NCBI GenBank assembly: GCA_964508975.1 | Contig: CAZDVQ010000091.1 | Location: forward strand, 1-11,009 | Length of the DNA: 11,009 nt | DNA from: CAZDVQ01 sp964508975 | Lineage (GTDB): Bacteria > Bacteroidota > Bacteroidia > Chitinophagales > Saprospiraceae | Direction of reading: 5' to 3' | Part shown: piece by piece, positions 6,233 to 11,009 of the stretch | Position numbering within the stretch: the first letter of the stretch is position 1 | Layout of the letters: every line of letters begins with the position of its first letter | The notes under the pieces: generated by a model | Told to the model about the DNA's origin: nothing | Database searches by the model: none | What the model saw: only the letters and a program-made list of their open reading frames with translations | Program-made: the position numbers and the translations under genes

Positions 6233-6393
6233 TGGGCGTTCCGGCGCGATGCGCCGTCGCTCCTTTCGCACAGTCACTACGTTCCTTTGCGGTGCCCTTC
6301 GGGGTTCAGGGGTTCGCTTGCGCTCCGTGCTACGCACCAGCGCCTACGGCGCTGCCCTCCAAGCAGCTAACGCAGTCGGCGGCGTAGCCGCCG
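6233..6393 (-). repeat. GC-rich hairpin island, family B copy 2 (inverted)
   Basis: This island is inverted relative to 2976-3121 and shares its landmark words (6364-6373, 6351-6360 and 6233-6240, each as reverse complement). Hairpins on the plus strand: GGCGC-GAT-GCGCC (6243-6255), GTGC-TAC-GCAC (6327-6337), CAGCGCC-TAC-GGCGCTG (6338-6354) and CGGCGGC-GTA-GCCGCCG (6377-6393). The 6338-6354 stem matches in position the 3005-3022 stem of copy 1, and two of its base pairs are swapped (C/G to G/C and G/C to C/G), so pairing is kept although the sequence changed. Middle parts align poorly, so the limits are approximate. Confidence 0.75.
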
Positions 6394-6398
6394 TTTTT
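6377..6398 (+). terminator. Terminator-like hairpin with T5 tail at the edge of family B copy 2
   Basis: A perfect 7-bp GC stem with GTA loop (6377-6393) is followed by five T (6394-6398), the form of an intrinsic terminator for plus-strand transcripts. No plus-strand gene lies just upstream, so it may only insulate the secreted-protein operon from read-through, or may be the end hairpin of the repeat. Confidence 0.45.
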
Positions 6399-6441
6399 AA
6401 TTGTTCATGATAAATAGTTAATTATAAATGAGTTACATAGT

Positions 6442-6466
6442 ATCTTTTAATCATGTTCTAAAAGAT
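6442..6466 (+). promoter_or_regulatory. Perfect inverted repeat upstream of the secreted-protein operon
   Basis: ATCTTTTA (6442-6449) and TAAAAGAT (6459-6466) are 8-base arms with a 9-base spacer, the same geometry as the dyad at 3139-3163 but a different sequence. It lies about 70 bp before the -7 box. In AT-rich DNA such a dyad can arise by chance. Confidence 0.3.
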
Positions 6467-6534
6467 GTTTCTGAATTAACTACATTTTTAAGTGTTAAAT
6501 TTTTGTAAAAGTGGTATTGATTATAAAATTTCCC

Positions 6535-6542
6535 TATATTTG
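6535..6542 (+). promoter_or_regulatory. Bacteroidota -7 box TATATTTG for the secreted-protein operon
   Basis: TATATTTG is a full match to TAnnTTTG, 29 bases before the ATG at 6572, in a strongly AT-rich stretch. A TTG at 6517-6519 is closer (15 bases) than the usual -33 spacing, so only the -7 box is claimed. It would drive the three-gene cluster 6572-10128. Confidence 0.55.
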
Positions 6543-6571
6543 TAATATCGTTAACTAAAAATACAATCATC

Positions 6572-7321
6572 ATGAAGTGGACTTACTTACTTACTTACTT
6601 ACTTGTATTGATTATGAGCCCTTTAAATGCCCAGGTGTGGAATGGTAGCTCAAGTACAGCTGATGCATGGCGTACGGGAAATACAGGTATCGGCATTTCT
6701 ACCCCAAAGAGCTTGATGCACCTTAAAGCCGAGTATTTTGTTTCGTACACAAGCCCTGGTGGAGGGCAAACCATTAACCCTCCTGCACAATTTATGCTGG
6801 AAGCTTATGAGCAGGTGACACCTAGTGTCCAAAACGTAAGCGTTTGGCAATTCCAAAACCAGGCTGGCGACATGTATTTTACACACTCTACCTCAAATGT
6901 AGGGACGTTCTCAAACAAGTTCAAGTTTGGTATTGACGGTACCCTTGAGGCTTGGAATGCACTAGTATCAAGAGGTACACTAGTGGTGAAAAACAGCTCT
7001 GGTCAAACTCAGTTTAAAGTGTTCAACGATGGAACCGTTCGTGCAAGGGAGATTCAAGTTGACCTGAACACCATCCCAGATTATGTATTCGAGCCAAGCT
7101 ACCCGCTGCTTTCGCTTGATGCGTTCCGGGAATATTTACAGCAATATAAACACCTGCCAAATGTCCCGTCGGCGGCTGACTTTGAAGCGATAGGTTACAT
7201 AGAACTTCAAGCACTAAACTTGAAGTTGCTTGAAAAAGTAGAGGAGCAAGCCTTATATATTTTGCAACTCGACGAGCGGCTTAAAGACCTTGAAGCTCGC
7301 TTGGAACAATCAGGAGAATAA
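6572..7321 (+). CDS. Exported protein with tail-fibre-like, coiled-coil C-terminal domain; repeat tract in signal peptide
   Basis: The 249-residue product starts with a signal peptide (1-20, cleavage after LNA to expose Gln21). A glycine-, serine- and threonine-rich middle with NTGIGISTPKSLMHLKA (37-53) resembles the GIGT.P...L.V repeats common in Bacteroidota tail-fibre-like and trimeric adhesin proteins. FKVFNDGTVRAREI (148-161), YVFEPSYPLLSL (171-182) and YKHLPNVPSAADF (192-204) form the conserved C-terminal region seen in these proteins, near S74-type chaperone domains, and 211-246 is a likely coiled coil. The protein is expected to reach the envelope or surface, perhaps as a trimer (inference). 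No T9SS sorting domain is seen. Codons 4-11 are six ACTT units (6581-6604), so length change there would shift the frame. Met15 (6614) could start a form without signal peptide. It is first of three genes, with 28 bp to the next. Confidence 0.85.
   Translation: MKWTYLLTYLLVLIMSPLNAQVWNGSSSTADAWRTGNTGIGISTPKSLMHLKAEYFVSYTSPGGGQTINPPAQFMLEAYEQVTPSVQNVSVWQFQNQAGDMYFTHSTSNVGTFSNKFKFGIDGTLEAWNALVSRGTLVVKNSSGQTQFKVFNDGTVRAREIQVDLNTIPDYVFEPSYPLLSLDAFREYLQQYKHLPNVPSAADFEAIGYIELQALNLKLLEKVEEQALYILQLDERLKDLEARLEQSGE
6581..6604 (+). repeat. Tetranucleotide repeat (ACTT)6 inside the signal peptide
   Basis: Six perfect ACTT units encode TYLLTYLL within codons 4-11. Loss of one unit leads to TGA two codons after the tract. 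Gain of one unit leads to TAG about 14 codons later. The protein is in frame only with 6 units, or 6 plus or minus a multiple of 3. This is the form of a slipped-strand phase-variation switch. Confidence 0.9.
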
Positions 7322-7349
7322 TATTTCTTTTACCATTTAATTTACGGAC

Positions 7350-8036
7350 ATGAAAAAAATCATGCTTGGCCTTTGCATGTGCATAGGGCTCATACAGGCT
7401 GTTCAAGCTCAACAATGTAATTTTCAATTTAGAATTTATACAACCATGCCTTGGCATGGGCATTGGTTTTATCCAAATAATGTTTCATATACGGGACATC
7501 CATTTGACTCTACCATGTATTTTTTAGATATAGACCCACAAGACTCCGTTCTTTGTGACTATAACTTAACTATGGGCATCAATGGATGTTATGGGATGTT
7601 GTGGGATTGGGGAATTTACAAAGACGGAATAATAATTGATTCCGTCCCAGGTTGGCAAAGTTTTGAAAAGGGGTTAAAAGAAGATGGAATATATGATTTA
7701 TATGCTTGGAACTTTAGTGGAAGAGCCCATTTTAGGATTATACTTGCCTATGCTAATACTACAAATACAGATAATTTGCCAAACAATTCGATTAATACAT
7801 ATTTTGACCAAACTTCCAACTTGCAATTAAAGTTTAAGGACGAAGCAAGCCTTTCATCAATAAGGCTGTACAACATCACGGGGCAAGAGGTTTATTGGCA
7901 TGAACTTGCTGATGTATGGTTCGGTGATAACTGGCAAAGCCCTACAAGTCTGCATTATTTACCTAGGGGTGTTTACGTATGTGAATTACGTGATATAATG
8001 GGTAAAACATCCAGCCAAAAAGTGTTCAAACCTTAA
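7350..8036 (+). CDS. Small T9SS-sorted exported protein of unknown function
   Basis: The 228-residue product has a signal peptide (1-20, VQA then Gln21). The last 70 or so residues (about 157-228) match a type A T9SS sorting domain: LQLKFKDEASLSSIRLYNITGQ-like strands, a LPRGVYVCEL turn and the terminal KVFKP. It should therefore cross the outer membrane by type IX secretion and be released or anchored on the surface. The middle (21-155) is rich in Trp, Tyr and Gly (CYGMLWDWGIYKDG at 80-93) and suggests a beta-sandwich; I recognise no family, and no enzyme motif is visible. It starts 28 bp after the previous gene and ends 10 bp before the next, so cotranscription is likely. Its base composition looks more AT-rich than its neighbours (for example 22 of 60 G+C at 7501-7560). 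Confidence 0.85.
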   Translation: MKKIMLGLCMCIGLIQAVQAQQCNFQFRIYTTMPWHGHWFYPNNVSYTGHPFDSTMYFLDIDPQDSVLCDYNLTMGINGCYGMLWDWGIYKDGIIIDSVPGWQSFEKGLKEDGIYDLYAWNFSGRAHFRIILAYANTTNTDNLPNNSINTYFDQTSNLQLKFKDEASLSSIRLYNITGQEVYWHELADVWFGDNWQSPTSLHYLPRGVYVCELRDIMGKTSSQKVFKP

Positions 8037-8046
8037 AAAACATACC

Positions 8047-10128
8047 ATGAAAAAAATATTTCTAGCCTCATTTTTAGGTTTGACCTCGATTTACCCCTGT
8101 GCCGCTCAACAGGTGGTTGAACAAGCCTTTTTCTGGCCTAAAAAAAGCCCTACAGGTGTTATTCGCACTATGCCAACTGAAACATCGGAAGACTGGTGGT
8201 ATGACGTGACCAAAATACCAACTACTCACCCCGCATACAGTGAAGAAAGGCCATACGTGGCCGTGGGTTACTCTACTTACGATGATGCGGTATCGGGCCT
8301 CCCTTCAAATTATCGTTATGTTGATGTGTTTGAAGACGAACCTTGTGTTTTTGGCACGGACGGTAATTGGGCCATTAATGATTGCGAACTTGAAACACAA
8401 GGTCAATACCACGGTATTGGCGCCTTCGTGACTCTGGGATTTGTAAACATGGCCGACCCGACAATAACCAACAGGCTAACATACCACTATGGCCTGGGGG
8501 AGCTGTACAGCGTGATACCTACCAGCGACGGTGGCTTTTTGGCCTCGGGTACTATATTGAACACCCAAATACCCAACAACCTGCTACAAGCCGACCCGCA
8601 TATACCAAGCTATTTAAAAGGCTTGTCCATACCCTACCAGTCAGCTCCAGGGCAGATAGATTATTTCGAAGATGCTACCTGTGCAGGATTTAACCAAGGG
8701 TTCCTAGGTAGGGCATGTTTAATGAAAACAGATGCAGAAGGGAAACTAGAATGGGTAAGCCAGTACGGCCTCTTACCCTTCGAGTCACAAGATAAAGGAC
8801 GTCGGGCATGGAGAGCTCGCGGTAAAATTTTTGATTTGCGCGAGATTGATGGCGAATATTACTTTGTGGGCTACCAACAAAATGGTTACGCCAACATTCC
8901 CTATACGCTGAATGATGCTTTTAGTGACCAAGCTTTTTTAGGCAAAGTAGATGCCGACGGCAGGGTTATATGGATTAACCCGATATGCGGCCTGGATGGT
9001 ATCCAACGCACGGGGGCATGGGGTATAACCATCAAGGATGATGATATTTACATTTGCGGGGAGACTACAACAGGTACCTATCCCAATTGGTTAGAGTTTA
9101 AGGGCTTTTTGATGAAGTTCGATACCGATGGCAATTGCCAATGGAACGAGCCACTCTGGATTCACAATGACTTGACAGAAGCCATGCGCTGCCGCGATAT
9201 TTCAGTACTCCAAAATGGCAATTTGTGCATTGGGTGGGTCTCAGAATGTAACAATGCCGTGATTGAAGCTGCCGGCGGTGAATGTTTGAACTCCTTTGTA
9301 TCGGTCATAGAAGATGCAGGTACCGAGGGTATAGAACTATTCCGCACGCCGCTAGGGGCTACCCGGGCTTATGACCTTATAGCAGGTGTGGCCGTAACGG
9401 CACTCGACGATGGGGGTTTTACAGCCGTTGGCATGAAGAAAACCTACCATGTCTGGTGGCCTGATATTGATGTTGACAACGATGGTATATTAGACTTTGA
9501 ATTTTCAGATTGTAATACATCATACAGCACCTACTACGTTGACTCATACGTGGCCAAGTTTGACCAATCGGCCAAAATGCAATGGTGTACTACATTCGAT
9601 GCGGTGTCACCCTCTCCTTCTCCCAATGCGACAAACAGTTTTGCGGGCGTACCCTGGGACCAGCAAAATCTAATTTCTTGGCTATCGAACCCCAACACGT
9701 ACCAATACGACATACGCCGCGAAGAATGTATGTACTCCATAACCACCGACGTGGAAGGCCGTATCATGATTGCTGGTAATAACTCGGCCAACCTTGATGA
9801 CTCTTATATTGCTGTGGTAGAACATACCTGTGACCTATTACTCAATTTTCATCTAATCCAAAGAATTGACAGGGCGAACCCCCTTGATGGCAAGGTCAAC
9901 GGAATTGACGAGTACGTTGCATCCACCATCACAACGGGTCGCGAGGTAGGCAATACCAATGATATAGCAGCGTTCAGGGTTGAAAATGAAGCTACTCTAT
10001 CTCTCCGAGCAGGTGAAAGTATAAAAATGAGGCCAGGTACTTCCATTGCAAGGGGTACCACTGTAACTGCCACTATTGACCCTGGCCATCAATGTACGCC
10101 AGGTGCCGTTCATGCCCTTGAAGATTAG
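8047..10128 (+). CDS. Large exported beta-propeller protein with coathanger-like C-terminus
   Basis: The 693-residue product has a signal peptide (1-20, CAA then Gln21). Seven copies of a hydrophobic strand ending in Gly recur: VAVGYS (71), FLASGT (164), YFVGYQ (272), IYICGE (334), LCIGWV (393), FTAVGM (458) and IMIAGN (573). Most are followed by a K-x-D-x-x-G-x-x-x-W strand, clearest at 227-236, 300-309, 357-366 and 504-513. This pattern is typical of secreted Bacteroidota propeller proteins, and seven blades are inferred. D473-D483 (DIDVDNDGILD) looks like a calcium-binding loop. The C-terminus (about 622-683) has ATLSLRAGESIKMRPGTSI, resembling the three-coathanger-stack domain found near T9SS signals, but no type A sorting domain follows; the protein ends at ALED. 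A surface binding or adhesion role is inference; no catalytic site is recognised. It is last in the three-gene cluster and is followed by a hairpin at 10149. Confidence 0.85.
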   Translation: MKKIFLASFLGLTSIYPCAAQQVVEQAFFWPKKSPTGVIRTMPTETSEDWWYDVTKIPTTHPAYSEERPYVAVGYSTYDDAVSGLPSNYRYVDVFEDEPCVFGTDGNWAINDCELETQGQYHGIGAFVTLGFVNMADPTITNRLTYHYGLGELYSVIPTSDGGFLASGTILNTQIPNNLLQADPHIPSYLKGLSIPYQSAPGQIDYFEDATCAGFNQGFLGRACLMKTDAEGKLEWVSQYGLLPFESQDKGRRAWRARGKIFDLREIDGEYYFVGYQQNGYANIPYTLNDAFSDQAFLGKVDADGRVIWINPICGLDGIQRTGAWGITIKDDDIYICGETTTGTYPNWLEFKGFLMKFDTDGNCQWNEPLWIHNDLTEAMRCRDISVLQNGNLCIGWVSECNNAVIEAAGGECLNSFVSVIEDAGTEGIELFRTPLGATRAYDLIAGVAVTALDDGGFTAVGMKKTYHVWWPDIDVDNDGILDFEFSDCNTSYSTYYVDSYVAKFDQSAKMQWCTTFDAVSPSPSPNATNSFAGVPWDQQNLISWLSNPNTYQYDIRREECMYSITTDVEGRIMIAGNNSANLDDSYIAVVEHTCDLLLNFHLIQRIDRANPLDGKVNGIDEYVASTITTGREVGNTNDIAAFRVENEATLSLRAGESIKMRPGTSIARGTTVTATIDPGHQCTPGAVHALED

Positions 10129-10148
10129 TTAAATACGCTATGTTTTCT

Positions 10149-10186
10149 CCCCCCTGCTAACCCTGTATCATAAGGTGGCAGGGGGG
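10149..10186 (+). terminator. Strong hairpin after the secreted-protein operon
   Basis: CCCCCCTGC (10149-10157) pairs perfectly with GCAGGGGGG (10178-10186) across a 20-base loop. It lies 20 bases after the stop of the propeller gene. No T-tract follows on either strand, so it is a weak intrinsic terminator by form, but it may protect the mRNA 3' end. The rest of the gap to 10283 shows no further feature. Confidence 0.5.
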
Positions 10187-10283
10187 TAATAGCAAAACAA
10201 TTTAGCAACATATAGATTGATACAATAGGGGTATTTTATTAACCATGTATCATTACCACTATGAAACGGCTACCACTATTACC

Positions 10284-10955
10284 TCAAATCAAGCCCATGC
10301 CTTTGGCTAGGAATTGGTTTAAATTTTTGCTAGCGGCGTAGTGTTCCAGCACAATGTCGAGCAGATTGTCTTGCAGTACGGTTTCGGGCTCTAGGGTGTG
10401 CATGTAGTAAAACTGCTTGTTGGCGATGCTGGGTACTTGTGCTTGTAGGGCTGCAAATTCGGCGGGTAAGCGTTTATTTTGCTCGCCGCGTATCTCACCA
10501 AACAGGTTTTTGAAGGTAGGGTCCTGCAATAATTGCATAAAGGTTTGTGGCTCGCGGGCAATGGCTTGTCGCAAGGCCAACAACTGTGGATTTTCCATCT
10601 GGTAAGCACCGCCATATATGGCAAAATGCTCGGGGCCTAACTCTAGGTATATGCCTGGAATTTCAGATGTTTTTTTCACAGCTGGCACAATAACCGCCGA
10701 GGTGTAGAGTTTGTACGGCGATTTATCCTTGGCAAAGCGTATATCCCGGTTGATGCGGAATATGGCTTGGCTGGCATCGAGGGTATAATTAGGGTCATCG
10801 GCCTTCACCGCGTCAATAACGGCTTGAATAAATACCTTGAAAGGTTCTTTTACATTTTTTTCGTAGCGTTTCTTGTTGGCTGTAAACCAATCGCGGTGGT
10901 TATTGGCCGCCAAGTCGATGAAAAAACCGAGGAAATCGTCGTTGAAGTATTTCAT
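10284..10955 (-). CDS. DUF2461 family protein
   Basis: The 223-residue protein matches the DUF2461 (TIGR02453) family in length and pattern: FLGFFIDLAANNHRDWFTANKKRYE at the N-terminus (8-32), with the family's x-NN-x-x-(D/E)-WF feature, then the signature FRINRDIRFAKDKSPYK (66-82) and a GIYLELGPEHFAIYGGAY strand set (101-118). No signal peptide or membrane segment is seen, so it should be cytoplasmic. The biochemical role of the family is not established. The ATG at 10953-10955 gives the normal family N-terminus. Directly upstream (minus strand) are 8-bp tandem repeats with no stop in any frame, so an upstream in-frame extension beyond the window cannot be excluded but is not needed. It is transcribed towards the secreted-protein operon. 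Confidence 0.92.
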   Translation of the reverse strand: MKYFNDDFLGFFIDLAANNHRDWFTANKKRYEKNVKEPFKVFIQAVIDAVKADDPNYTLDASQAIFRINRDIRFAKDKSPYKLYTSAVIVPAVKKTSEIPGIYLELGPEHFAIYGGAYQMENPQLLALRQAIAREPQTFMQLLQDPTFKNLFGEIRGEQNKRLPAEFAALQAQVPSIANKQFYYMHTLEPETVLQDNLLDIVLEHYAASKNLNQFLAKGMGLI

Positions 10956-11009
10956 GCTGATGTGCTGATGTGCTGATGTGCTGATGTGCTGATGTGCTGA
11001 TGTGCTGAT
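10956..11009 (+). repeat. 8-bp tandem array (GCTGATGT), 6.75 units, runs off the window
   Basis: Perfect GCTGATGT units start at 10956 and continue to the last base of the window. The array abuts the start codon of the DUF2461 gene on the minus strand, where it occupies the leader. Its full length is not visible. Confidence 0.93.

Noticed and set aside
6110..6370. Plus-strand reading frame of 86 codons across the AT patch and family B island
   Set aside because: It starts at a TTG in repeat DNA, and its second half is translated hairpin repeat with low-complexity Arg/Ser/Leu content. No domain or ribosome site supports it.
6502..6542. Complete -33/-7 promoter pair before the secreted-protein operon
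   Set aside because: TTTG at 6502-6505 is 29 bases and TTG at 6517-6519 only 15 bases from the -7 box; neither fits the usual spacing, so only the -7 box is reported.
10261..10338. Plus-strand frame of about 25 codons starting MKRLPLLPQ
   Set aside because: It is very short, overlaps the 3' end of the DUF2461 gene in antisense, and has no supporting signal.

Overview
The window looks chromosomal and comes from a member of the Bacteroidota. Four things point there: a type IX secretion (T9SS) C-terminal sorting domain at 7350-8036, TAnnTTTG-type -7 promoter boxes before several genes, almost no Shine-Dalgarno sequences, and three secreted proteins predicted to expose an N-terminal glutamine after signal peptide removal. 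The genus cannot be read from the sequence.

Layout. Positions 1-221 hold two tandem copies of a GC-rich, hairpin-forming repeat (family A). Next come a soluble hybrid histidine kinase (255-2969, REC-PAS-PAS-HisKA-HATPase-REC-HPt), a second kind of GC-rich hairpin island (family B, 2976-3121) and a stand-alone receiver protein (3239-3616) with a dyad over its promoter. These two proteins plausibly form one phosphorelay. Convergent to them, 9 bp away, is an RhlE-type DEAD-box RNA helicase (3626-4981, minus strand, GTG start). A third, inverted family A copy bracketed by 7-bp tandem arrays (5065-5216) separates it from a crotonase-fold enoyl-CoA hydratase/isomerase-like gene (5217-6038, minus strand).

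The 533 bp between 6039 and 6571 carry no convincing gene. They hold the enoyl-CoA hydratase promoter, a patch of short direct repeats, an inverted family B island ending in a terminator-like hairpin, and an AT-rich promoter region. From there reads a tight three-gene cluster of exported proteins: a tail-fibre-like, coiled-coil-ended protein (6572-7321), a small T9SS cargo (7350-8036) and a probable seven-bladed beta-propeller with a coathanger-like C-terminus (8047-10128). A strong hairpin follows (10149-10186). A DUF2461-family gene (10284-10955, minus strand) starts directly against an 8-bp tandem array that runs off the window end.

Most interesting signals: (1) six ACTT units inside the signal peptide of the first secreted gene, where gain or loss of one unit causes an early stop, so this small surface-protein operon may be phase variable; (2) two dispersed hairpin repeat families whose copies differ by substitutions that keep or restore base pairing; (3) 7-bp arrays of unrelated sequence at the same side of family A copies; (4) the 8-bp array abutting the DUF2461 start. 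No CRISPR array, tRNA, rRNA or transposase gene was seen.
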